Shown piece by piece: positions 1 to 6,469 of a stretch of DNA of 8,790 nucleotides. Origin of the DNA: UBA2163 sp964575575. GTDB taxonomy: Bacteria > Patescibacteriota > Minisyncoccia > Phycocordibacterales > UBA2163. The first letter of the stretch is position 1. Every line of letters begins with the position of its first letter. The stretch is from positions 1 through 8,790 of the forward strand of contig CAZNQQ010000021.1 in NCBI GenBank assembly GCA_964575575.1, given 5' to 3'. The notes below the pieces were generated by a model that was given only the letters and a program-made list of their open reading frames with translations, was not told the origin of the DNA and did not search any database. The translations under genes and the position numbers were made by a program.

Positions 1-2
1 TA

Positions 3-20
3 ACATGCTACGTAGCACGT
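3..20. promoter_or_regulatory. Palindrome overlapping the first promoter, candidate operator
   Basis: Positions 6-17 (TGCTACGTAGCA) are a perfect 12-bp palindrome. Adding three bases on each side gives an 18-bp dyad with one mismatched pair (5 against 18). It ends where the TG of the extended -10 box begins, so its centre lies about 23 bases upstream of the predicted transcription start. That is the place where a bound repressor would block RNA polymerase. No regulator gene is visible in the window. It could instead be the tail of an upstream gene or hairpin cut off by the window edge; no T-tract follows it, so it is not a + strand terminator. Confidence 0.4.
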
Positions 21-28
21 GGTATAAT
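20..28 (+). promoter_or_regulatory. Extended -10 promoter of the nitroreductase gene
   Basis: TGG followed by a perfect TATAAT (23-28), then exactly 6 bases to the ATG at 35. Transcription would start on or next to the A of the ATG, giving a leaderless mRNA. No Shine-Dalgarno sequence fits in the space. A -35 hexamer would lie at or beyond the window edge, so it cannot be judged. Confidence 0.7.
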
Positions 29-34
29 GAAACT

Positions 35-1093
35 ATGGAAAATAAATTAAGGGAAATTATAAAAATAGCTGTTAATGCACCGTCTGGGCATAATTATCAG
101 CCGTGGGGTTTTAAGGTGGCAGAAAATAAGATCTTTTTGAAGAATCTACCAAAGAATGATCAAACGATATATAACTATAAACAAAGAGGTTCTCTTATAG
201 CACTCGGTGCTGTAGTTGAGAACATTGCAATCATATCTGCGCACTTTGGATACAATGTATCTATAAAGTTATTCCCAGAAGGAGAGGACTATAACGCTGT
301 TGCAGAGATTGCTCTTGCAGAAGGAAATGTAGATGAAAAAAGAGCCGAGTTATTTGAATACATAAAACAACGTAAAACAAATAGAAAACCGTATAAGAAA
401 GAGCTTCTGCGAGACGATGTTAAAAGAAAACTTTTAGATCTTCCAAATGATCTGTCCGGTATAGATATAAAGCTTATTGAGGATGAAAATAAGAAAAAGG
501 TATTAGGTAAAATATTTAGTACAAACGAGTGGTTAGTTTTTAACAATTATTCTATGCACAATGCGCTCTTTAAGCATATTGTATGGACCAAAGAAGAAGA
601 GCAAAAAAAGAGAGCCGGGCTTTATATAGAAACATTTGAACTTCCACTACCTGTCAAAAAGCTATTTAGATTATTTAGGTATTGGCCCGTAGCAAAGTTT
701 TTAGGTTTTATAGGTTTTGGTAATGTTGTCTCAAAACAAAATGGAGATGTGTACGCATCATCATCTGCTTTAGGTGGAATATTTGTACCAGATGAATCAC
801 TAAAGAATTATGTAAATACAGGAAGAATAATGCAGAATTTGTGGCTTAAAGCAACAAAACTTGGCTTAAGTGTGCAAATCGTAGTTGGCATTTTGTATGT
901 ATATGAGAGAATAATAGATAACGGAAGAAAAGACATTTTTTCTGTAAAACAAGAGGGGAGGATACTTAAAGCGGGAGAGACTTTAAATAATCAGTTTGGT
1001 AATAAAGACAAAAAATTAATACTTACTTTCAGGGTAGGTATAGGAGCAACACCAAGCGCTTTTTCTTCTAAGAAAGAGCCTGTTATTGAATAA
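35..1093 (+). CDS. Nitroreductase-family (Acg-like) FMN oxidoreductase
   Basis: Probable FMN-dependent NAD(P)H oxidoreductase of the nitroreductase superfamily, 352 residues, cytosolic, substrate unknown. The N-terminal motif APSGHNYQPW (residues 15-24) matches the A-P-S-x-H-N-x-Q-P-W signature of the larger Acg-like members and is expected to contact the flavin phosphate. It is followed by R-G-S-L-I-A-L-G-A-V-V-E-N (51-63), a basic R-K-T-N-R stretch near residue 103, a helix with WLKATKLGLS, and a C-terminal R-V-G-I-G-x-x-P segment typical of the fold. It is longer than the roughly 200-residue classical nitroreductases, which fits the Acg-like group. The start at 35 is preferred over the in-frame ATG at 5 because a perfect -10 box lies between them and the family motif begins shortly after. 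It is followed 3 bases later by a histidine kinase gene, so the two are probably cotranscribed. Family assignment is good; the specific reaction is unknown. Confidence 0.8.
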   Translation: MENKLREIIKIAVNAPSGHNYQPWGFKVAENKIFLKNLPKNDQTIYNYKQRGSLIALGAVVENIAIISAHFGYNVSIKLFPEGEDYNAVAEIALAEGNVDEKRAELFEYIKQRKTNRKPYKKELLRDDVKRKLLDLPNDLSGIDIKLIEDENKKKVLGKIFSTNEWLVFNNYSMHNALFKHIVWTKEEEQKKRAGLYIETFELPLPVKKLFRLFRYWPVAKFLGFIGFGNVVSKQNGDVYASSSALGGIFVPDESLKNYVNTGRIMQNLWLKATKLGLSVQIVVGILYVYERIIDNGRKDIFSVKQEGRILKAGETLNNQFGNKDKKLILTFRVGIGATPSAFSSKKEPVIE

Positions 1094-1096
1094 TTT

Positions 1097-2719
1097 ATGG
1101 ATATCTTTAGTAATGTAGAATTGTTTTCAGTAGGTATGGCAGCTGCCGCTATCGGCATACTTGGTTTTGTTGTGTTTTTCAATAAAAGAAATAGTATAAC
1201 CAACAAATCATTTTTATTTTTAGCAGTAATGACAATACTGTGGAGCGCTTTTAATTTTCTTATTGATAGAGTTGCAGAACACAATACACTTACAGTTTTA
1301 CGTACAGCCACCTTTTTTGCTGTTTGGCATGCTTTTTCTTTTTTCCAGTTATTTTATGTATTCCCAGAGGACAAAGTGCAGTTTTCTAGGGCGTATAAGT
1401 ATGCACTTATGCCTTTTATTGTATTTGTATCATTGTTAACACTCACACCTTTAGTGTTTTCAGAAATGGTGCCAACAGCTGACGGTACACTAAGAGCTAT
1501 AAATGGTCCTGCAATAAGCTTATTTTCATTAGCGGTTGTAGGGATGATAATTGGAGGGTTTATTGTTCTACTTGGAAAATTTCATAAAGCTATAAAAATA
1601 GACAGAAGTAGATTTAAATTTGTTGTTGTGGGATCAGTGATTACATTTTCTCTACTTGTAGTATTTAATTTTGTTTTCCCAGCACTTCTTGATAATTCTA
1701 AATTCATACAGTTTGGGGCTGTTTTTATGTTTCCGTTTGTAGCGTTTTCTGCTTATGCAATTATCAAATATCACATGCTTGACATAAAGGTTATTTCCAC
1801 AGAAGTACTTGCGTTTGTTGTAACTTTAGTGGCTCTACTTCAGATAATTTTCTCAAATAGTTTTATAGAGACAATGTTTAATATAAGCATATTTATTCTT
1901 ATTCTTATATTTAGCATCTTCTTGCTCAAGAGTGTACGTAAGGAAGTGAAGCAAAGAGAAGAGATTCAGAAGCTTGCAAATACACTTAGAGAAGCAAACG
2001 CACGACTTAAAGAGCTTGATAAGATGAAGTCTGAATTTGTCTCATTTGCGACACATCAGACTCGCGCGCCGATAACTGCCATAAAAGGTTATACGTCTTT
2101 AATACTAGAAGGTTCCTATGGTAATGTGTCCAACGACATGAAAGAGGCAGTGCATAGAATACACAAATCAAGTAATTCGCTAGCTATTGTTGTAGAGGAT
2201 TATCTAAATATATCTCGCATAGAAATGGGAACAATGAGATATGATTTTAAAACATTAGATCTTAGGAAACTTGTGGAAGAGGTTGTTCAGGAATTTACTC
2301 CCGTTGTTAAAAAAGACGGTCTTGAATTAAAGGTAGATATTGATAAAAACGGAAAATATAAAGCAAAGATAGATGAAGGAAAAATAAAGCAAGTATTAAC
2401 AAATATTATAGACAATTCTGTTAAGTATACTGACAAAGGTCACATAGAAGTCTCTGTCTCTCAAGACGAAAAGAAAAACAAGATACAAGTAAAGATCTCC
2501 GATACAGGTGTTGGTATAAAGAAAGAGACTATGCCTAAATTGTTTAAAAAGTTCTCTCGAGCAAAAGATGCAAACGAGACAAACATTCACGGCACTGGGC
2601 TTGGTCTATATATTGCAAAGACAATGGTGGAAGCACATGAAGGTGGACGTATTTGGGTAGAGTCAAAAGGGGAGAATATGGGTGCACAAGTATATGTAGA
2701 GATAGATGCTATAAAATAA
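1097..2719 (+). CDS. Orphan multi-pass membrane sensor histidine kinase
   Basis: Two-component sensor kinase, 540 residues. About seven hydrophobic helices span residues 8-223, resembling the N-terminal 7TM sensor module of histidine kinases. A linker (Y-H-M-L-D-I-K-V-I, 225-233) leads to two more membrane segments (about 237-254 and 262-278) and a charged coiled-coil-like stretch (280-312). The dimerisation/phosphoacceptor domain has His320 within T-H-Q-T-R-A-P-I. The ATPase domain shows the N-box N-I-I-D-N (436-440), G1 D-T-G-V-G-I (469-474), the F-box phenylalanines 483 and 486, and G2 G-T-G-L-G-L (499-504). The ATP-binding side is therefore intact, but the H-box is unusual: His+1 is Gln rather than Glu/Asp and His+4 is Ala rather than Thr/Asn. 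No response regulator is in the window. The ATG lies 3 bases after the upstream stop, without a visible Shine-Dalgarno or -10 box, implying translational coupling. The signal sensed is unknown. Confidence 0.9.
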   Translation: MDIFSNVELFSVGMAAAAIGILGFVVFFNKRNSITNKSFLFLAVMTILWSAFNFLIDRVAEHNTLTVLRTATFFAVWHAFSFFQLFYVFPEDKVQFSRAYKYALMPFIVFVSLLTLTPLVFSEMVPTADGTLRAINGPAISLFSLAVVGMIIGGFIVLLGKFHKAIKIDRSRFKFVVVGSVITFSLLVVFNFVFPALLDNSKFIQFGAVFMFPFVAFSAYAIIKYHMLDIKVISTEVLAFVVTLVALLQIIFSNSFIETMFNISIFILILIFSIFLLKSVRKEVKQREEIQKLANTLREANARLKELDKMKSEFVSFATHQTRAPITAIKGYTSLILEGSYGNVSNDMKEAVHRIHKSSNSLAIVVEDYLNISRIEMGTMRYDFKTLDLRKLVEEVVQEFTPVVKKDGLELKVDIDKNGKYKAKIDEGKIKQVLTNIIDNSVKYTDKGHIEVSVSQDEKKNKIQVKISDTGVGIKKETMPKLFKKFSRAKDANETNIHGTGLGLYIAKTMVEAHEGGRIWVESKGENMGAQVYVEIDAIK

Positions 2720-2725
2720 ATATAC

Positions 2726-2756
2726 AAAAAACAGCTTTTAAAATAAGCTGTTTTTT
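2726..2756 (+). terminator. Intrinsic terminator after the histidine kinase gene
   Basis: A perfect 12-bp inverted repeat (2726-2737 with 2745-2756) and a 7-base loop. The core is ACAGCTT/AAGCTGT, and the outer part pairs an A6 tract with a T6 tract that supplies the terminal U run. It ends the nitroreductase-kinase transcript. The A-tract also makes it roughly bidirectional. The T6 runs straight into the trpS promoter. Confidence 0.85.
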
Positions 2757-2764
2757 GCTACTAT
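2756..2764 (+). promoter_or_regulatory. Extended -10 promoter of trpS
   Basis: TGC followed by TACTAT (2759-2764), then 6 bases to the trpS ATG. The T of the TG element is the last T of the preceding terminator, so the -35 region lies inside the terminator hairpin and shows no recognisable TTGACA. A leaderless start is predicted. Confidence 0.6.
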
Positions 2765-2770
2765 TCAAGT

Positions 2771-3754
2771 ATGGCAAATAAAGAAAAAACAGTGCTGTCT
2801 GGGGTTAAGCCTACAGGTCAGCCACATATTGGCAACTATTTTGGTGCGATGAAGCAGTTCGTAGATCTCCAAGAGAGATACGACGAATCGTTGTTTTTTA
2901 TTGCCGACTACCATGCTCTAAACACACTTCATAATGCAGATGAGATGAAGCAAAATATATTTGAAGTTGCTCTTGATTATTTAGCTATCGGGCTTGATCC
3001 TAAAAAGGTAACAATTTTCAAACAGTCTGACGTACCTCAACACACAGAACTTGCAGTGATTTTCAATACTATTACCACAATGCCTTATCTTATGCGCGCA
3101 CATGCCTTCAAAGATGCAGAAGCAAAAAATAAAGAAATAAGCGTAGGAACATTTGACTACCCAATGCTTATGGCAGCTGACATACTTATGTACGACACTG
3201 ACGCTGTACCAGTGGGGCAAGATCAAAAACAGCATTTAGAAATAGCTCGAGATACCGCAGAAAAGTTCAACAGAGTATTTGGAGAAGAATTCAAGCTTCC
3301 TGAAGCTGTAATATTAAAAGGTGTTGCAGTGGTGCCAGGTACTGACGGACAAAAGATGAGTAAAAGCTATAACAATACAATCCCACTATTTGCAGAAGAT
3401 GCTGAGATAGAAAAAGCTGTAATGTCTATTGTTACTGATTCCAAATCTCCAGAAGAGAAAAAAGATCCAGAAGAAGACAATATATTTGCATTACATAAAT
3501 TATTCAGTAGCGCTGAACAGTTAGAGGATTTAGGAAAAAGATACAAAGAAGGTGGAATAGGATATAAAGAATCAAAAGAGATACTAATAGAAAATATTAA
3601 AAAATTTATAACACCACTTCGAGAGAAGAGAAAAGAGCTTGAGAAAGATAGAGAGGGAATAATAAAAATGCTAAAAGAAAATGGGGAGAAGATGCGAGAA
3701 CGAGCAGAGCAAAAAATGCAAAGTGTAAAAGATAAAATAGGAGTTAATTTATAA
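2771..3754 (+). CDS. trpS: Tryptophanyl-tRNA synthetase
   Basis: Charges tRNA-Trp with tryptophan using ATP, in the cytosol; a class Ic synthetase, active as a homodimer. The 327 residues match the usual bacterial length of about 330. The HIGH-type motif is P-T-G-Q-P-H-I-G-N-Y (14-23) and the KMSKS loop is present unchanged as G-Q-K-M-S-K-S (193-199). Between them the family segment Y-P-M-L-M-A-A-D-I-L (130-139) includes the Asp137 position expected in tryptophan recognition. The C-terminal portion (about 255-327) is lysine/glutamate-rich and helical, the tRNA-anticodon-binding region. It is the first gene of a five-gene run, directly after a terminator and with its own extended -10 box. The ATG at 2771 is fixed by that promoter spacing and by the start of the Rossmann-fold strand T-V-L-S-G. 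The next gene starts 4 bases after its stop codon. Confidence 0.97.
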   Translation: MANKEKTVLSGVKPTGQPHIGNYFGAMKQFVDLQERYDESLFFIADYHALNTLHNADEMKQNIFEVALDYLAIGLDPKKVTIFKQSDVPQHTELAVIFNTITTMPYLMRAHAFKDAEAKNKEISVGTFDYPMLMAADILMYDTDAVPVGQDQKQHLEIARDTAEKFNRVFGEEFKLPEAVILKGVAVVPGTDGQKMSKSYNNTIPLFAEDAEIEKAVMSIVTDSKSPEEKKDPEEDNIFALHKLFSSAEQLEDLGKRYKEGGIGYKESKEILIENIKKFITPLREKRKELEKDREGIIKMLKENGEKMRERAEQKMQSVKDKIGVNL

Positions 3755-3758
3755 AAAT

Positions 3759-5165
3759 ATGGAAAGAATATATATAAAAGATTTAAGTGAACATAAAGAC
3801 AAAGAAGTAACCATAAAAGGTTGGATAGATGTACGTCGTGACCAAGGGAAAATGATTTTCTTTGATTTCAGAGATATGTCTGGAAAGGTGCAGGGGGTAG
3901 TGCTACCCGATGCCACAGAAGCACTTGCTGTAGGGGAAAAAGTACGCCCAGAATGGGTAGTAGAGATTCGCGGTAAAGTAAACAAAAGACCAGATAATGC
4001 AATACAGGAAGGAAAGCAAAATGGCGATATAGAACTAGAAATACTTGAGATAAATGTATTAAATGAGGCTGAAACACCGCCATTTGATATAGAAGGAGAC
4101 GGAAAAGAAATAAATGAAGAAGTACGACTTCGTTATCGTTATATAGATTTGCGAAGGAATAGAATGCAGAAGAACATGCGCAACAGACATGAGATGACTC
4201 ACTTTGTACGAGATTTTTATAAGAAAGAAGGATTCGCAGAAATTGAAACTCCAAATATGACAAAGTCTACTCCTGAAGGTGCGAGAGATTATGTTGTGCC
4301 TTCACGTGTTGAGCAAGGAAAGTTTTACGCACTTCCACAGTCTCCTCAGCAATACAAACAACTTCTAATGACAGCAGGATTTGAGAAATATTTTCAAATT
4401 GCAAGATGTTTCCGTGACGAAGACACAAGGGGTGATAGACAGCCAGAGTTCACTCAAATTGATATGGAGATGAGTTTTATAGAGCAAGAAGATGTAATGG
4501 CGATAAATGAGAAGATGCTAATAGAGCTTGTAACAAAACTTTACCCAGAGAAAAAAATAAAAGAAACTCCGTTCCCTAGGATTACATATAAAGAAGCAAT
4601 GGAAAAGTATGGTTCTGATAGACCTGACATGAGAGAAAACAAAGATGATCCAAACGAACTTGCTTTTTGTTGGGTAGTTGATTTTCCAATGTTTGAAAAG
4701 ACGGATGAAGGAAAGTGGACATTTACACATAATCCATTTTCATCGCCACAGCCTGAACATATAGACAACCTAATGAATGAAGAAAAAATAGGTGAAATAC
4801 TTGCAGCGCAGTATGACATAGTACTAAACGGAAGTGAGATAGGTGGTGGAAGTGTACGAAGTCATAAATCCAATGTACTCAGGAAGGTTTTTGAAACAAT
4901 GGGATACGCTAAAGAGCGAATCGATGCAAATTTTGGACATATGCTCAAAGCTTTGGCATCCGGTACTCCACCACATGGCGGTATAGCTTTCGGTTTTGAC
5001 AGGATGGTAATGCTCCTACAAGATGAACCAAATATTCGTGAAGTAATACCGTTCGCAAAAACTGGCGAAGGAAAAGACTTAATGATGGACGCACCTGCAG
5101 AAGTTGACCAAAAGCAATTAGACGAACTTGGGATTAAGATAATTAAAGAAAAAGACGATAAATAA
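3759..5165 (+). CDS. aspS: Aspartyl-tRNA synthetase, bacterial type lacking the GAD insertion domain
   Basis: Class II synthetase that attaches aspartate to tRNA-Asp. An N-terminal OB-fold anticodon-binding domain (about 1-105, with G-W-I-D-V-R-R-D-Q-G-K at 21-31) precedes the catalytic core. Motif 1 lies around 150-170 (E-I-E-T-P-N-M-T-K-S-T-P-E-G-A-R-D-Y), motif 2 around 214-240 (R-C-F-R-D-E-D ... Q-P-E-F-T-Q-I-D), and motif 3 is G-F-D-R (412-415). Y-G-S-D-R-P-D-M-R (284-292) and D-F-P-M-F-E are bacterial-type signatures. In standard bacterial enzymes (about 590 residues) a GAD domain of roughly 120 residues sits between these two; here only about 8 residues (293-300) join them, which explains the 468-residue length. 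Gln29 occupies a position linked in bacterial enzymes to discrimination between tRNA-Asp and tRNA-Asn. AGGAG at 3739-3743 lies 15 bases before the ATG, too far for a usual ribosome binding site. The stop overlaps the scpA start (TAATG). Confidence 0.96.
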   Translation: MERIYIKDLSEHKDKEVTIKGWIDVRRDQGKMIFFDFRDMSGKVQGVVLPDATEALAVGEKVRPEWVVEIRGKVNKRPDNAIQEGKQNGDIELEILEINVLNEAETPPFDIEGDGKEINEEVRLRYRYIDLRRNRMQKNMRNRHEMTHFVRDFYKKEGFAEIETPNMTKSTPEGARDYVVPSRVEQGKFYALPQSPQQYKQLLMTAGFEKYFQIARCFRDEDTRGDRQPEFTQIDMEMSFIEQEDVMAINEKMLIELVTKLYPEKKIKETPFPRITYKEAMEKYGSDRPDMRENKDDPNELAFCWVVDFPMFEKTDEGKWTFTHNPFSSPQPEHIDNLMNEEKIGEILAAQYDIVLNGSEIGGGSVRSHKSNVLRKVFETMGYAKERIDANFGHMLKALASGTPPHGGIAFGFDRMVMLLQDEPNIREVIPFAKTGEGKDLMMDAPAEVDQKQLDELGIKIIKEKDDK

Positions 5166-5902
5166 TGGAGCAACAAACATACACCATAAAGACAGAAGTG
5201 TTTGAAGGTCCGCTTGACCTTTTACTTAATCTTATTGAAAAGAGAAAGCTTTTTATAAGTGATATCTCACTTGCGCAAGTTGCAGATGACTACATAGAAT
5301 ACATAAACAACCAAGAAAACTTTTCTATGGCAAGCACCGCAGATTTTATTCTTATTGCTTCAACTCTTGTACTTATAAAATCAAAGTCACTTCTACCTAC
5401 TTTGGATCTCTCTTCTGAAGAACAAGAAAGTATTGATGATTTGGAGAAGAGACTAAAGCTACACCAGATGATGAAAGGGTTGTCGCTTCATATTACAAAA
5501 CAATTTGGCAAAAATATTATGTATTCAAAAACTCTATCAAAAAGTATAGAACCGGTATTCTCACCAGATGAAGATCTGTCTATATCTAAGATAAAGACAG
5601 GAATAATGTCTGTACTCCACAACCTTCCTAAAAAAGCTATTGCGATACCTAAAAAGGTTGTAGAAAAGGTTGTCTCACTTGAAGAGGTTATTGAGAGCTT
5701 GGCAGAAAGAATCAGTAAAAACTTGAAAATGAGTTTTAAGGAATTTTCTGGGATAGGGAAAGAAGAGAAAGTAAATGTAATAGTAAGTTTTCTTGCAATG
5801 CTTGAGCTTGTAAAACAAGGGGCGATATCAGTGAGTCAAGACGAACGGTTTTCTGATATTACTATAGAGTCTGACGATGTAGGTGTCCCAAGCTATGATT
5901 AA
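5165..5902 (+). CDS. scpA: Chromosome segregation and condensation protein ScpA (kleisin)
   Basis: Kleisin subunit that bridges the two SMC heads and, with ScpB, forms the condensin-like complex that organises and segregates the chromosome. The N-terminal SMC-binding domain is clear: F-E-G-P-L-D-L-L-L-N-L-I-E (13-25), then K-R-K-L-F-I-S-D-I-S-L-A (26-37) and the helix I-A-S-T-L-V-L-I-K-S-K-S-L-L-P (64-78). The less conserved middle (about 85-160) is the ScpB-binding linker. The C-terminal winged helix (about 198-235, with E-K-V-N-V-I-V-S-F-L-A-M-L-E-L) binds the SMC cap. At 245 residues it has family length. Its ATG shares one base with the aspS stop, so translation is probably coupled. No smc gene is visible in the window. 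scpB follows after 21 bases. Confidence 0.95.
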   Translation: MEQQTYTIKTEVFEGPLDLLLNLIEKRKLFISDISLAQVADDYIEYINNQENFSMASTADFILIASTLVLIKSKSLLPTLDLSSEEQESIDDLEKRLKLHQMMKGLSLHITKQFGKNIMYSKTLSKSIEPVFSPDEDLSISKIKTGIMSVLHNLPKKAIAIPKKVVEKVVSLEEVIESLAERISKNLKMSFKEFSGIGKEEKVNVIVSFLAMLELVKQGAISVSQDERFSDITIESDDVGVPSYD

Positions 5903-5908
5903 TTAATA

Positions 5909-5917
5909 TGTTATTAT
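5909..5917 (+). promoter_or_regulatory. Candidate internal promoter before scpB
   Basis: TGT followed by TATTAT (5912-5917), then exactly 6 bases to the scpB ATG: the same spacing as at the nitroreductase, trpS and mraY genes. There is no Shine-Dalgarno sequence in the 21-base gap. The position inside an apparent operon makes it less certain than the others, but leaderless translation of scpB from this site would explain how the gene is started without a ribosome binding site. Confidence 0.5.
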
Positions 5918-5923
5918 TTTAAG

Positions 5924-6469
5924 ATGCAATTAGACGCAAAAATCGAAGCTCTGCTTTTTTATAAAGGGGAGTCTATGAAAGTTAAAGAACTTGTGAAGCT
6001 TTTAGGCGCTGATAAAGGTAGTGTGGAAAGCGCACTTACTGTTCTTACAGAAAAGCTTTTAGAAAGAGGTGTAGCACTTATACGAAAAGAAGACGAAATC
6101 CAGCTTACTACAAATTCAGAAATGTCGGACTTGATCGATCAGATTAGGAAAGACGAGCTTACAAAAGACTTAGGAAAAGCTGGTGCTGAGACGCTTGCTA
6201 TCGTATTATATAAAGGTCCAGTAACACGCGCGGAGATTGACTACATTCGTGGGGTCAATTCTACTTTTATACTTAGGAACCTATTAATCAGAGGTTTGGT
6301 AGAAAAGACCTCTAATCCGAAAGACCAGAGGAGTTTTCTATATAAGCCGACATTGGAGCTTTTGTCATTCTTAGGGGTAAGTAATATTGAAGAACTCCCT
6401 GAATTTGATACAGTGCAAGATGAGCTAGTTAAGTTTGCAGAAACTGAAGAAGAAAAAGATGATATCTAA
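5924..6469 (+). CDS. scpB: Segregation and condensation protein ScpB
   Basis: Partner of ScpA in the SMC complex; forms a dimer of tandem winged-helix domains that clamps the ScpA linker. The first domain covers about residues 1-75 (K-I-E-A-L-L-F-Y-K-G-E at 6-16 and L-V-K-L-L-G). The second covers about 85-155 and carries the family core L-A-I-V-L-Y-K-G-P-V-T-R-A-E-I (91-105) and I-R-G-V-N-S (108-113). It ends with F-L-G-V-S-N-I-E-E-L-P, corresponding to the conserved F-G-L-x-x-L-x-D-L-P. The usual G-R-x-x-x-P-G-R-P-x-L-Y turn is replaced by a divergent segment around N-P-K-D-Q-R-S-F-L-Y (131-140). The tail is acidic. The 181-residue length is normal. The last 11 bases overlap the start of the next gene. 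Start chosen from the conserved N-terminus and the -10 spacing. Confidence 0.94.
   Translation: MQLDAKIEALLFYKGESMKVKELVKLLGADKGSVESALTVLTEKLLERGVALIRKEDEIQLTTNSEMSDLIDQIRKDELTKDLGKAGAETLAIVLYKGPVTRAEIDYIRGVNSTFILRNLLIRGLVEKTSNPKDQRSFLYKPTLELLSFLGVSNIEELPEFDTVQDELVKFAETEEEKDDI

Noticed and set aside
5..34. Upstream in-frame ATG adding ten residues to the nitroreductase
   Set aside because: The extra codons contain the perfect TATAAT box and part of the palindrome, and the family motif begins near residue 15 from the ATG at 35.
3868..4263. 131-codon open frame on the minus strand inside aspS
   Set aside because: Antisense shadow of a strongly conserved gene; the translation resembles no family I know.
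6435..6458. TTG start adding eight lysine-rich residues to the carboxypeptidase
   Set aside because: It needs a rarer start codon and a 35-base overlap with scpB; the ATG at 6459 has a better upstream context and already provides a basic region before the membrane helix.
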